Positions 26,209 through 34,638 of a stretch of DNA of 64,000 nt are shown one piece after another. Source of the DNA: an uncultured Oscillospiraceae bacterium (GTDB lineage Bacteria > Bacillota > Clostridia > Oscillospirales > Oscillospiraceae); the NCBI GenBank assembly GCA_910583885.1, contig CAJUAC010000004.1, positions 21,663 to 85,662 on the forward strand. Direction: 5' to 3'. Position numbers and translations under genes: made by a program. The notes under the pieces were generated by a model. It saw only the letters and a program-made list of their open reading frames with translations. It searched no databases and was not told where the DNA came from. Positions within the stretch are counted from its first letter, which is position 1. Every line of letters starts with the position of its first letter.

Positions 26209-26237
26209 TTGACAACAATGCACTTTTAGCGTATAGT
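26209..26237 (+). promoter_or_regulatory. Sigma-A promoter of the 65-aa coiled-coil gene
   Basis: TTGACA (26209-26214), 17-bp spacer, TATAGT (26232-26237). Confidence 0.8.
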
Positions 26238-26267
26238 AATTTTATCTTTCACACCGGAGGTGCCACA

Positions 26268-26465
26268 ATGGCTGCAAGAACAACGGAAGCCCGGATCAAC
26301 GCGATCGAGGGAAAAATTGCGAAGAAGCGTGCAGAGATCGAGGTCCTGGAGGCGCAGAGACAGAGGCTTCTGCATCCTGTCAACATGCGGACTGTGCTGA
26401 GCAAGGCGAAGGAAGCGGGCATGACTGCGGAGCAGATGGCAGAGAAGCTGGGAATTGATATCTGA
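26268..26465 (+). CDS. Small coiled-coil protein, 65 aa, unknown function
   Basis: Residues about 8-37 form a charged heptad-like helix (repeated Glu/Lys/Arg with spaced Ile/Leu). The C-terminal half (MTAEQMAEKLGIDI) looks like a helix-turn-helix start or a small three-helix element. CCGGAGG stands 7 nt before the ATG, and a consensus promoter and terminator bracket it, so it is a genuine single-gene unit. I do not recognise a named family. Size and the terminal motif are compatible with a small DNA-associated regulator. Confidence 0.7.
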   Translation: MAARTTEARINAIEGKIAKKRAEIEVLEAQRQRLLHPVNMRTVLSKAKEAGMTAEQMAEKLGIDI

Positions 26466-26470
26466 GAAAA

Positions 26471-26509
26471 ATCCCCATGGATTGTGCAACAGGCACCGTC
26501 CATGGGGAT
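26471..26509. terminator. Terminator shared by the 65-aa gene and the hydrogenase/ECF operon
   Basis: An 11-bp stem (26471-26481 with 26499-26509) around 17 nt. The minus strand continues UUUUUCUC, a good U-tract for the leftward operon; the plus strand has CCGTATTTG. Confidence 0.75.
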
Positions 26510-26518
26510 CCGTATTTG

Positions 26519-27055
26519 TCAGCGTTTCATCGCCCTGCGCAGCATAGGGGCCAGCAGCAGGCCGATGCCGCCGCCCACCAGGGCGGTGACAAGCTGCGGG
26601 TAGGAGAACATGGCGCTGAAAACGGCGATCTGGGGCTCCTGCAAGGGCAGGACAGCGCACAGCAGCTTGACTACCAACAGGTAAAGCACGGCGGATTTAC
26701 CCGCCGCTGCTGCCAGCCAGGCTGCCCCTGCGCGCCAGGAGGGGATTTCCCGCCCGGCAGCCAACAGGCCCAGCAGCAGGACGAACACCAAATTCCCCAC
26801 TGCGATGGAGGGGACAATGGGCAGCAGCTGGGGGCCGATCCCCAGCAGGAAGGCAAAGAACGGGGACAGGAGGGCCACCACGGCCCCGCTCCACACGCCA
26901 GAGGCCAGTACAGAGACGGCCAGCACAGCGTTGACACAGGAGCCGGTCACATACTGCCCGGCAGCTTTTGTGGTAATCTGTAAAATCAGGAGCAGGGCTG
27001 TCATCACGGCGGTTTCCGTGATCCATAGGGCCCGTTTGCTCGCAATAGAGTGCAT
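26519..27055 (-). CDS. ECF transporter S component, 178 aa
   Basis: Integral membrane protein of about six helices with the ECF S-component look (N-terminal ITETAVMTALLLILQ and a long hydrophobic core). S components bind a vitamin or metal and join the shared EcfA-EcfA'-EcfT energy module, which is not in this window. The substrate cannot be assigned. AAAGGAGG precedes the start, only 21 bp after the hydA stop. It is therefore the third gene of the hydrogenase operon, a pairing that suggests a hydrogenase-related cofactor, though this is only inference. Confidence 0.82.
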   Translation of the reverse strand: MHSIASKRALWITETAVMTALLLILQITTKAAGQYVTGSCVNAVLAVSVLASGVWSGAVVALLSPFFAFLLGIGPQLLPIVPSIAVGNLVFVLLLGLLAAGREIPSWRAGAAWLAAAAGKSAVLYLLVVKLLCAVLPLQEPQIAVFSAMFSYPQLVTALVGGGIGLLLAPMLRRAMKR

Positions 27056-27076
27056 CGCAGGTACCTCCTTTTTGAT

Positions 27077-28831
27077 CTACCGCTCCCGGGCAGGGGCGGG
27101 GGGCATCCGCCAGGCGCCGTGGTCGGTGTGCAGCAGGTGGTGGGCCTGTTCGCTGCATGGCCGCTCCAGGTATTCCCGGTAGAGCGTCTGGATGTCGCTG
27201 TTTTCATGGCTGAAGCGGACCTTCTCGTGCTTATCCATGGACCACAGTGCGTCCCCGCGGTACTCCGCCAGCTCCACACCGTCTACAATCGGCTGCCCGC
27301 CGCCTCCGGCACAGCCGCCGGGACAGGCCATGACCTCCACAAAGTCATAGCTCACATCACCCCGCCGGAGGGCCTCCATCAGCTTCCGGGCGCGGCCCAG
27401 GCTGCTGACCACCGCCACCCGGACGACGCCGGCACCGGGGATATTGAAAGCCGCCTCCTTCCAGCTGTCGTGGTCCATCCCCCGCACAGCCCGGAAGGTG
27501 TCCGCGTTGGGATTGCGGCCAGTAACCAGGTAGTAGGCGCTGCGCAGGGCGGCGTCCATCACGCCGCCAGTGGCGCCAAAGACCACCGCTGCCCCAGTCC
27601 CGGTGCCCAGGGGGCTGTCAAACTCCTCCTCCGGCAGGTTCTCGACAAGGATCTTGTCTGCGCGGACCATGCGGATCAGCTCCCGGGTGGTCAGCACCAC
27701 GTCCACATCCGGATCCCCGCAGGCGTCCCGCATGGGCTCCAGGGCTGCCTCAGCCTTCTTGGCCAGGCACGGCATGATGGATACCACCCGCATCTTGCGG
27801 GGGTCCAAACCGGCTTTCTGGGCGAAATAGCTCTTTGCCACTGCACCGAACATCTGCTGGGGGGATTTGGCAGTGGAGAGGTTGGCGGTAAACTCCGGGT
27901 AGTTGGATTTGACAAACCGCACCCAGCCGGGGCAGCAGGAGGTGAACATGGGCCACTGGTACTGGTCGCGGTGGGTAAAGCGCTCCACAAACTCGCTGCC
28001 CTCCTCCATGATGGTCAGGTCAGCGGCAAAGTTGGTGTCAAAGACGTAGTGGAAGCCCAGCCGCCTGAGGGCGGCCACCATCTTCCGGGTGGCGGCAGGG
28101 CCCGGCTCCAGACCCATCTCCTCGGCCCAGGCCACCCGGACCGCCGGAGCCACCTGCACCACAGTGGTGAGGGTGGGGTCTGCCAGAATATCCAGCACAG
28201 GCTCCGTATCGTCCCGCTCCCGGAGGGCGGCGGTGGGGCAGTGGGTGACGCACTGTCCGCAGAAGGCGCAGTCGGCGTCGATGATCTTCCGGTTCTGGCT
28301 GACGTTGACCGTCACCCGGGAGCCGGTGCCGGCCAGATCCCAGATATGCAGGTTCTGGATTTTGTCGCACACCTGGATGCAGCGCATACATTTGATGCAC
28401 TTGCTCTCCTGCCGGATCAGGGGCGTCTTGCGATCCCAGATCTCCTTGCGGATATTGATGGGGTAGGGGATGTAGAGCAGGTTGGCGTCCATGGCCAGCT
28501 TTTGCAGGGAGCAGTTCCCGTTGCGGGTGCAGAAGGCGCACTGGCAGTCGTGCTGGGAGAGGATCAGGCGCAGGTTGGTCCGCCGGGCCGCCCGGACCCG
28601 GGGGGAGTTGGTGCGCACGACCATGCCGTCGTGGACCGGCTCCTCACAGGCGGTGACCAGGCGGTCCACGCCCTCCACCTCCACCACGCATACGCGGCAG
28701 GCGCCGATCTCATTGAGGCCCTTCCAATAGCACAGGCTGGGGATGGGGAAGCCAGCCGCCTTGGCGGCCTCCATAATGGTGGCGCCCTCCTCCACCGTGA
28801 TGGCGGTGCCATTGATGGTGACATTTACCAT
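27077..28831 (-). CDS. hydA: [FeFe] hydrogenase catalytic subunit, group A2-like, 584 aa
   Basis: Cytoplasmic H2-producing or H2-oxidising enzyme. Order: N-terminal [2Fe-2S] domain (about 1-78), His-Cys [4Fe-4S] site HDCQCAFCTRNGNC, two [4Fe-4S] clusters (CIKCMRCIQVC and CAFCGQCVTHCP), then the H-cluster domain with TSCCPGW, MPCLAKKAE and EVMACPGGCAGGGG, and the small-subunit helix at the end. All cluster ligands are present. The start at 28831 follows AAGGAGGGAGG. It overlaps the preceding NuoF/GltD-like fusion gene by 7 nt, the arrangement classed as glutamate-synthase-linked group A2. No hydEFG maturases are in the window. Confidence 0.93.
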   Translation of the reverse strand: MVNVTINGTAITVEEGATIMEAAKAAGFPIPSLCYWKGLNEIGACRVCVVEVEGVDRLVTACEEPVHDGMVVRTNSPRVRAARRTNLRLILSQHDCQCAFCTRNGNCSLQKLAMDANLLYIPYPINIRKEIWDRKTPLIRQESKCIKCMRCIQVCDKIQNLHIWDLAGTGSRVTVNVSQNRKIIDADCAFCGQCVTHCPTAALRERDDTEPVLDILADPTLTTVVQVAPAVRVAWAEEMGLEPGPAATRKMVAALRRLGFHYVFDTNFAADLTIMEEGSEFVERFTHRDQYQWPMFTSCCPGWVRFVKSNYPEFTANLSTAKSPQQMFGAVAKSYFAQKAGLDPRKMRVVSIMPCLAKKAEAALEPMRDACGDPDVDVVLTTRELIRMVRADKILVENLPEEEFDSPLGTGTGAAVVFGATGGVMDAALRSAYYLVTGRNPNADTFRAVRGMDHDSWKEAAFNIPGAGVVRVAVVSSLGRARKLMEALRRGDVSYDFVEVMACPGGCAGGGGQPIVDGVELAEYRGDALWSMDKHEKVRFSHENSDIQTLYREYLERPCSEQAHHLLHTDHGAWRMPPAPARER

Positions 28832-30663
28832 GCCTGTTTCCTCCCTCCTTTGAAGTTGCCATAGCCGAAGCAGTCGCAGCGCAGGCACCGGGAGCTCTCC
28901 TCCATGGCCCCCTGGGCTGTCAGGCCGCACTCAATGCACTGGAAATCGCCCTTGCGCTCCCCGGCCTCCCGCTCCGTGGTGTTGACCCGGCCGTGGGGGG
29001 ACTTGTTTTGCAGCGCGGGGGTGGGGATGGATACATCAACAGAGATCTCGTGGTGGAAGCCCAGGTACTCGTCGATGTTGGCCGCAGCCACCTTCCCGGC
29101 GGCGATGGCCTTGATGGCAGAGGCCGGGCCGGTGACGCAGTCGCCCCCGGCGAAGACGCCGTCCATATCTGTTTTGGCCAGCTTGGAGTCGCTCAGCGCC
29201 TCGATGGTGCCCCGGTGGATGGGGATGCCTGCGTGCTCGAAGGCCATGGTCTCAATGCCCTGGCCGATGGCGACCACCACGATGTCGGCGGGGATGCGGA
29301 TTTCGGGCTGCTCGGCGTTCTGGGGCACCGGGCGGCCGGAGCGGATGGCGCCGGGGATCTGGGGCTGGACCCACAGGGCGGCAGCCCGGCCATCCTCGCC
29401 CGCCTCAATGCGCACAGGGGACATCAGGGTCAGCAGCTCCACGCCCTCGGCCACCGCGCCCTCCACCTCCACAGGCAGGGCGGTCATATCCACCTGGCGG
29501 CGGCGGTAGATGCAGGAGACCTTCTCCGCGCCCAGGCGCACCGCGCTGCGGGTCACGTCCATGGCGACATTGCCGCCGCCGATGACAACGATCTTCTTCC
29601 CGGTGAAATCCGGCATCTCGTTGTCGCCGATGGCCCGGAGCATCTCCACTGCGCTGACCACGCCGGGGCTGTCCTCGCCGGGAATGCCGGTCTTTTTGTC
29701 GGTGTGGGCGCCGATGGAGATATAGATGCTGTCATACTGCCCGCGCAGCTGCTCAAACTGGATGTCCTCCCCCACATTCACTCCGGTTCGGACAGTGATG
29801 CCCAGGGAGAGGATGGAGTTGATCTCCTGATCCAGCAGCTCCCGGGGGAAACGGTAGCTGGGGATGCCGTAGCGCAGCATCCCGCCCAGCTGGCGGCGCT
29901 TCTCGTACACATCCACCTCGTGGCCCATGAGGGCCAGGTAGTAGGCGGCAGAGAGGCCGCCGGGGCCGCCGCCGATGACGGCCACCCGCTTGCCCGTGGG
30001 GGCGGCGCACAGGGGCTGTGCCACATCCCCCGCCGTGTCCACCGCGTAGCGCTTGAGGGCGCGGATGTTCATGGCGTCGTCGATCATGTTCCGGCGGCAG
30101 CGGGCCTCGCAGGGGTGTTCACATATGTAGGCGCAGGCCACAGGGAAGGGGTTGTCCTTGCGGATAAGACGGATGGCGTCCTCACAGCGGCCGGCGTTGA
30201 TGAGGGCAATGTAGCCGGGGATGTCGATGCCCGCAGGGCACAGGGCCACGCAGGGGACAGGGTTCTCCAGGTTGCCCAGGCAGCGGTGGTTGTTGATGTG
30301 CTCCCAGTAGTCGTCCGCGAAGCCGCGGACCCCGTCCAGTACCAGCTGGGCGGCGTGGCGGCCGATGGCGCAGGCGGCGGTGGATGCGATGGACTGGGCA
30401 GTCTCCTCGATAAACTCCATGTGCCGGGGCTTGGCCCTGCCGTCGAGCACGTCGGCCAGCAGGATGGACAGCTGGCCCAGGCCCACCCGGCAGGGGACGC
30501 ATTTCCCGCAGGTCTGCGCGTGGCAGAGGTTCAAAAAGTTCATGGCCATGTCCACTGGGCACAACCCCGGGGGAGACGCTGCGATGCGGCGCTCCATGTC
30601 ATGGTAGAGCTGGTCAACCATCATCTGCGCCCGGTCCGGCGTTTTGATGTCTAAGCGGCTCAA
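28825..30663 (-). CDS. NuoF-type Fe-S domain fused to GltD-like NAD(P)H/FAD oxidoreductase, 612 aa
   Basis: Electron-transfer partner of the hydrogenase. The first about 125 residues resemble the C-terminal 4Fe-4S domain of NuoF (HAQTCGKCVPCRVGLGQL). The rest is the small subunit of glutamate synthase: a Cys-rich 4Fe-4S helical domain (CLGNLENPVPCVALCPAG), FAD-binding GGGPGGLSAAYY and NAD(P)-binding IGGGNVAMD, with a C-terminal CxxC pair (CIECG, CLRCDC). I choose TTG 30663 as start (GGGAG about 10 nt upstream); a GTG at 30672 lies too close to it. It probably moves electrons between NAD(P)H and HydA. Confidence 0.9.
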   Translation of the reverse strand: MSRLDIKTPDRAQMMVDQLYHDMERRIAASPPGLCPVDMAMNFLNLCHAQTCGKCVPCRVGLGQLSILLADVLDGRAKPRHMEFIEETAQSIASTAACAIGRHAAQLVLDGVRGFADDYWEHINNHRCLGNLENPVPCVALCPAGIDIPGYIALINAGRCEDAIRLIRKDNPFPVACAYICEHPCEARCRRNMIDDAMNIRALKRYAVDTAGDVAQPLCAAPTGKRVAVIGGGPGGLSAAYYLALMGHEVDVYEKRRQLGGMLRYGIPSYRFPRELLDQEINSILSLGITVRTGVNVGEDIQFEQLRGQYDSIYISIGAHTDKKTGIPGEDSPGVVSAVEMLRAIGDNEMPDFTGKKIVVIGGGNVAMDVTRSAVRLGAEKVSCIYRRRQVDMTALPVEVEGAVAEGVELLTLMSPVRIEAGEDGRAAALWVQPQIPGAIRSGRPVPQNAEQPEIRIPADIVVVAIGQGIETMAFEHAGIPIHRGTIEALSDSKLAKTDMDGVFAGGDCVTGPASAIKAIAAGKVAAANIDEYLGFHHEISVDVSIPTPALQNKSPHGRVNTTEREAGERKGDFQCIECGLTAQGAMEESSRCLRCDCFGYGNFKGGRKQAW

Positions 30664-30772
30664 TGTGTACACTCCCTTCTGTTTTCAGCACTGTATAGGC
30701 TGCATAGTTTGGGCCGCGCCGCAGGGCGGTGTGTTCCGTCCCGGGGCGGCGGTTCGTTCAACGTGCAGGTTT

Positions 30773-30801
30773 AGTATAAATCCAAACAGCACCCCTGTCA
30801 A
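30773..30801 (-). promoter_or_regulatory. Sigma-A promoter of the hydrogenase operon
   Basis: Minus-strand TTGACA (30801-30796), 17-bp spacer, TATACT (30778-30773). About 105 nt of leader follow before the first gene; no known riboswitch fold is obvious in it. Confidence 0.8.
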
Positions 30802-30920
30802 CATGGCGGCGGGAGCGGCCAACCGGCTGGGGCATATTTGAAAATGGCCGGTATTCCCAGCGGCGGGCCGGTTATGGCCAGGCAGTCCTAAATTTCTTTG
30901 GAAAATGTTTGTGAAGGTTC

Positions 30921-30949
30921 TTGCAATCTGAGCCGGTTTGGTGTATGAT
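30921..30949 (+). promoter_or_regulatory. Promoter of the THF-riboswitch/folT transcript
   Basis: TTGCAA (30921-30926), 17-bp spacer, TATGAT (30944-30949), about 45 bp before the aptamer. Confidence 0.7.
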
Positions 30950-30996
30950 AGCCACGTTGCCGGGCGAGGGGTCCGGCGGCGGAATGGAATAGGATT

Positions 30997-31101
30997 GGTA
31001 GAGTAAGCATTGCGCGTAAAGTGGCAAGCGGCTGGGAAGTTGCCCTTGCACGAAAGGCCCCCGAGAAATAGGGCCTACGATGTAATGCTGCATCCGCTAC
31101 C
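30997..31101 (+). promoter_or_regulatory. Tetrahydrofolate (THF) riboswitch
   Basis: The leader carries the conserved THF-I aptamer pattern. P1 is formed by GGUAG (30997-31001) and CUACC (31097-31101). The 5' strand reads AGAGUAAGCAUUGCGCGUAAAGUG and the 3' strand AUGUAAUGCUGCAUCCGCUACC, with a central stem-loop joined by the ACGAAAGG segment. These blocks match the aptamers found upstream of folT and folate genes in Clostridia. An intrinsic terminator follows directly, consistent with shut-off when reduced folate is abundant. The downstream gene is the folate ECF S component FolT. Confidence 0.85.
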
Positions 31102-31119
31102 GCACGATCTCGGATGTAT

Positions 31120-31166
31120 CATGCCAATCTTGGCCGCAGGCAATGCGGCCTGGATTGGCATGTTTT
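31120..31166 (+). terminator. Expression-platform terminator of the THF riboswitch
   Basis: CAUGCCAAUC (31120-31129) pairs with GAUUGGCAUG (31153-31162), with an inner GGCCGC/GCGGCC stem, followed by UUUUGUU. Confidence 0.8.
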
Positions 31167-31253
31167 GTTCAGGCGGGCCGTGCAGGCAGCTCCCGTGCCA
31201 CTTTACCTCCTAAACATCAGCCCACTGGGCGGGACTTTAAGGAGGAAACGCGT

Positions 31254-31313
31254 ATGAAGCGTACCCAAAGCAAGATCGACCCCCCTCACATCGGAAAGGG
31301 GGCGTTCGCATGA
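31254..31313 (+). CDS. 19-codon ORF translationally coupled to folT
   Basis: A strong ribosome site (TAAGGAGG, about 9 nt upstream) precedes ATG 31254. The 19-residue basic peptide ends in TGA at 31311-31313, overlapping the folT ATG in an ATGA junction. Its last codons contain AAAGGGGG, which can serve as the folT ribosome site. It may be a leader peptide whose translation drives folT. Confidence 0.45.
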   Translation: MKRTQSKIDPPHIGKGAFA

Positions 31314-32338
31314 GGCAGACGAAGCCAAACACCCTGTATGCAGCCCCCTTTTCCAAAGCCTATTGGCGGGACGCCGCCCTCGAGCTGCGGGATACCAGGA
31401 TGCTGGTGTTCGCGGCCCTGATGATTGCGCTGCGTGTGGCGCTTAAGAGCCTGGGCATCCCGATTGCGGCTGACCTGAAGATCAACATTGCGTTCTTTGT
31501 CAACGCATTCGGCGCAATGATCTTTGGGCCTGTAGTAGCCATCATCGCCGCCGCGATCTCTGATACGCTGGGATGCATCCTGTTCCCTGCGGGGGCCTAC
31601 TTTTTCCCCTTTATCTTCACGGAGATTGCCGGTTCCCTGATCTTCGCCCTGTTCCTCTACCGCGCCAGGGTAACGGCCACGCGGGTAATCCTCTCCCGGT
31701 TCTGTATTGACTTCTTTGTCAATATTGTGCTCAATACGCCGATCATGTGGCTCTACTACAAGATGGTCCTGGGGAAATCCTATACCCTCTTCCAATTGCC
31801 GCGGATCATCAAAAACCTGGCCCTGTTCCCGCTGGAGTCCGTGCTGCTGACCCTGTTTTTGGCGGCGATGGTGCCGGTGGCCTTCCGCTTCGGCCTGCTC
31901 TATGACAAGGGGGAGAGCCTGCGGCTGCAAAAGCGGCAGGTGGCCCTGCTGTCGGTGCTGTTTATCCTGGGTGCGGCCTGTGTGGGCGGGTACTTTGTCT
32001 ACGACTATAATACGAAAAACCATGCATCCTCCCTCTCCGCAGGGGAGATCTCCGAGCTGAACGCCGCCCTGGCCCAGAACGCCCAGGCCCAGAGCCTGTT
32101 GGATGACGGCCAGGTGGTGACGGTCAGCAAGGTCTATAAGAAGCTGAAGGGTGACACGACAGTAGAATTTACGGTCTACCAGTCCTCTGAGGGGACGGAT
32201 ACCGCCGCTGTGGCGGGGTATCTGGATAAGAACGCCAAGAAGGACGAATCACTGACCCTTGTTGCCTCCGGCAGCGCTGTGCTGATCCAGGACAGCGCCC
32301 AGAATGTAACGGAGCTCACTGTTACCGCGGCGGAGTAG
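31310..32338 (+). CDS. folT: Folate ECF transporter S component FolT with extra C-terminal domain, 342 aa
   Basis: Residues about 1-205 are a FolT-type S component: six membrane segments, an FGAMIFGPVVAIIAAAISD region, and the conserved arginine-rich loop following the fifth helix. It binds folate or 5-formyl-THF and needs the ECF energy module encoded elsewhere. Unusually, about 135 residues follow: a further membrane helix (about 213-235) and an extracytoplasmic domain ending at residue 342. FolT proteins are normally 160-190 residues. Control by the upstream THF riboswitch and the position before fhs support the folate assignment. Confidence 0.85.
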   Translation: MRQTKPNTLYAAPFSKAYWRDAALELRDTRMLVFAALMIALRVALKSLGIPIAADLKINIAFFVNAFGAMIFGPVVAIIAAAISDTLGCILFPAGAYFFPFIFTEIAGSLIFALFLYRARVTATRVILSRFCIDFFVNIVLNTPIMWLYYKMVLGKSYTLFQLPRIIKNLALFPLESVLLTLFLAAMVPVAFRFGLLYDKGESLRLQKRQVALLSVLFILGAACVGGYFVYDYNTKNHASSLSAGEISELNAALAQNAQAQSLLDDGQVVTVSKVYKKLKGDTTVEFTVYQSSEGTDTAAVAGYLDKNAKKDESLTLVASGSAVLIQDSAQNVTELTVTAAE

Positions 32339-32447
32339 CAGCTGTATGGATCCGGCCGCCCCTGTCCCGCAGGGGTGGGAAGGCGCCCTACAGCGTTGTG
32401 TTGTTACCTTGCATAAGTTTTTGTTAACATTTTGTCAAAGCTGTCAC

Positions 32448-32476
32448 TTGCAAAACCCAACGAGGTTTGATATTAT
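32448..32476 (+). promoter_or_regulatory. Promoter of fhs
   Basis: TTGCAA (32448-32453), 17-bp spacer, TATTAT (32471-32476). A leader of about 150 nt follows in which I see no known RNA fold. Confidence 0.65.
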
Positions 32477-32635
32477 TTTAACGAAAGATGGGGCTCAGGC
32501 GGACCACCCATTTTTCTGCCGCGATGCTGTTAAAGTTGCGGTATATATCATTCATCTAATTAAAATGCTTGTCACGCCTGGGACCAGAGCGATCCGGAAG
32601 GGCGGGGCGGGCGAAAGAAAGGAAATGTGAAAGAC

Positions 32636-34309
32636 ATGAGCTACAAATCTGACATCGAAATCGCCCAGGAGACTACCATGCAGCACATCACCGAGGTCGC
32701 CAAGACTGCCGGGGTAGATCCCAAGTACTTAGAGCAGTACGGCAACTACAAGGCCAAGGTGGACTACAACATCCTCAATGAGACGGAGAAGCGGGAGGGC
32801 AAGCTGGTCCTGGTCACCGCCATCAACCCCACCCCTGCCGGTGAGGGGAAGACGACCACCACTGTCGGCCTGGCCGACGGTATGAAGAAGCTGGGCAAAA
32901 ACGTTCTGGTCGCTCTGCGCGAGCCCTCCCTGGGCCCCGTGTTCGGCGTCAAGGGCGGCGCTGCCGGCGGCGGCTATGCTCAGGTCGTTCCTATGGAGGA
33001 TATCAACCTCCACTTTACCGGCGACTTCCACGCCATCGGCGCTGCCAACAACCTGCTGGCCGCCATGCTGGATAACCATATCTATCAGGGCAACAAGCTG
33101 GGCATTGACCCCCGCCGGATCACCTGGCGCCGCTGCGTGGACATGAATGACCGCCAGCTGCGTTTCGTCACTGACGGCCTGGGCGGCCGCGTCAACGGCG
33201 TGCCCCGTGAGGACGGCTATGACATCACGGTAGCCTCCGAGATCATGGCTGTGCTGTGCCTGGCCAGCGACATCACCGACCTGAAGGAGCGCCTGTCCCG
33301 TCTGGTGGTGGGCTACACCTATGATGAGAAGCCCGTCACCGCCGGCGACCTGCACGCCCAGGGCGCCATGGCCGCCCTGCTCAAGGACGCCCTCAAGCCC
33401 AACCTGGTCCAGACCCTGGAGCACACCCCCGCGTTTGTCCACGGCGGGCCCTTCGCCAACATCGCCCACGGGTGCAACTCCGTCACCGCCACCAAGATCG
33501 CCATGCGCCTTTCTGACTACACCATCACCGAGGCTGGCTTCGGCGCTGACCTGGGTGCTGAGAAGTTCCTGGACATCAAGTGCCGCATGGCTGGCCTGAA
33601 GCCCAGCGCAGTTGTCATCGTTGCCACCATCCGCGCCCTGAAGTACAATGGCGGCGTGGCCAAGGCTGACCTGGGCAACGAGAACCTGGAGGCCCTGGAG
33701 AAGGGTATGCCCAACCTGCTCAAGCACGTGAGCAACATCACCAACGTCTACAAGCTGCCCTGCGTGGTTGCCATCAACCGCTTCCCCCTGGACACCGAGG
33801 CCGAGCTGAAGCTGGTGGAGGACAAGTGCAAGGAGCTGGGCGTGAATGTGGCCCTGAGCGAAGTGTGGGCCAAGGGCGGCGAGGGCGGCATTGCCCTGGC
33901 TGAGGAAGTCATCCGCCTGTGTGAGCAGCCCAACGACTTTACCTTCTCCTATGAGCTGGACGCTACCATCGAGGAGAAGATCGAGGCCATTGTCCAGAAG
34001 ATTTACGGCGGCAAGGATGTTGTGTTCACTGCCAATGCGCAGAAGCAGATCCAGCAGCTGACCGCCCTGGGCTACGACAAGATGCCCATCTGCATGGCCA
34101 AGACCCAGTACAGCCTGACCGACGATCCCACCAAGCTGGGCGCGCCCACCGGCTTTACTGTCACCGTGCGCAACGTGAAGGTTTCCGCTGGTGCTGGCTT
34201 CCTGGTTGCGCTGACTGGCGAGATCATGACCATGCCTGGCCTGCCCAAGGTGCCCGCCGCCGAGCGGATCGACGTGGACGCCACCGGCAAGATCAGCGGC
34301 CTGTTCTAA
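32636..34309 (+). CDS. fhs: Formate-tetrahydrofolate ligase, 557 aa
   Basis: First THF-dependent step of the methyl branch of the Wood-Ljungdahl pathway: formate, THF and ATP give 10-formyl-THF. The P-loop-like TPAGEGKTTTTVGL, the EPSLGPVFG motif and overall length fit the Fhs family exactly. I use ATG 32636 (SYKSDIEIAQ is the usual N-terminus); a GTG nine bases earlier is possible but sits only 3 nt from AGGA. Codon use is strongly biased to C/G-ending codons, consistent with high expression. The strong terminator after it separates it from fchA-folD. Confidence 0.96.
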   Translation: MSYKSDIEIAQETTMQHITEVAKTAGVDPKYLEQYGNYKAKVDYNILNETEKREGKLVLVTAINPTPAGEGKTTTTVGLADGMKKLGKNVLVALREPSLGPVFGVKGGAAGGGYAQVVPMEDINLHFTGDFHAIGAANNLLAAMLDNHIYQGNKLGIDPRRITWRRCVDMNDRQLRFVTDGLGGRVNGVPREDGYDITVASEIMAVLCLASDITDLKERLSRLVVGYTYDEKPVTAGDLHAQGAMAALLKDALKPNLVQTLEHTPAFVHGGPFANIAHGCNSVTATKIAMRLSDYTITEAGFGADLGAEKFLDIKCRMAGLKPSAVVIVATIRALKYNGGVAKADLGNENLEALEKGMPNLLKHVSNITNVYKLPCVVAINRFPLDTEAELKLVEDKCKELGVNVALSEVWAKGGEGGIALAEEVIRLCEQPNDFTFSYELDATIEEKIEAIVQKIYGGKDVVFTANAQKQIQQLTALGYDKMPICMAKTQYSLTDDPTKLGAPTGFTVTVRNVKVSAGAGFLVALTGEIMTMPGLPKVPAAERIDVDATGKISGLF

Positions 34310-34328
34310 TCGTTTACCCGGTTTTACG

Positions 34329-34364
34329 AATCCCGGCGGCGGTTCCGCCGCCGGGATTTCTTTT
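34329..34364 (+). terminator. Terminator of fhs
   Basis: A 14-bp GC-rich stem (34329-34342 with 34345-34358) followed by TCTTTT. Confidence 0.85.
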
Positions 34365-34375
34365 GCATCGATGCG

Positions 34376-34615
34376 CTACAACAGTTCCAGCAGGAGGGAA
34401 ACTCCCAGGCGGAACCCTTGCCGGAAATTGGTAAAATCCCGGAACCTGTCGATTTCGCACAAATCGTCCCAATGTTGTTCCATGAACTCTACCCCCATAG
34501 CCTCCTCTATTTTTTCATAGAAGGCAAGCTGTTTGTCACGCAGCTTTTGGGGCATATGTTCCAGTGGTTCACATGGATAGTAGCTGTCGTTGTAGATGTC
34601 CTGTAGGATGCTCAT
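34376..34615 (-). CDS. Small DUF6809-like protein, 79 aa
   Basis: An acidic, aromatic-rich helical protein starting MSILQDIYNDSYYPCEP. The pattern (Ile-Leu near the N-terminus, NPxEP-like segment, C-terminal GFRLGVSLLLELL helix) resembles the small DUF6809 proteins found beside XRE regulators on clostridial mobile elements. Family assignment is tentative. It is transcribed leftwards from a TTGACA/TATAAT promoter that lies inside twin palindromes, divergently from an XRE gene. It contains fewer GC-rich codons than the flanking folate genes, suggesting insertion of the pair. Confidence 0.65.
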   Translation of the reverse strand: MSILQDIYNDSYYPCEPLEHMPQKLRDKQLAFYEKIEEAMGVEFMEQHWDDLCEIDRFRDFTNFRQGFRLGVSLLLELL

Positions 34616-34638
34616 ATGTGTGCCGCCCCCATAAAAAT

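Noticed and set aside
25772..26212. 146-aa ORF between GH13 and the 65-aa gene
   Set aside because: No ribosome site and mixed composition. The opposite strand and other frames give equally plausible short peptides, so it is more likely a remnant or non-coding repeat.
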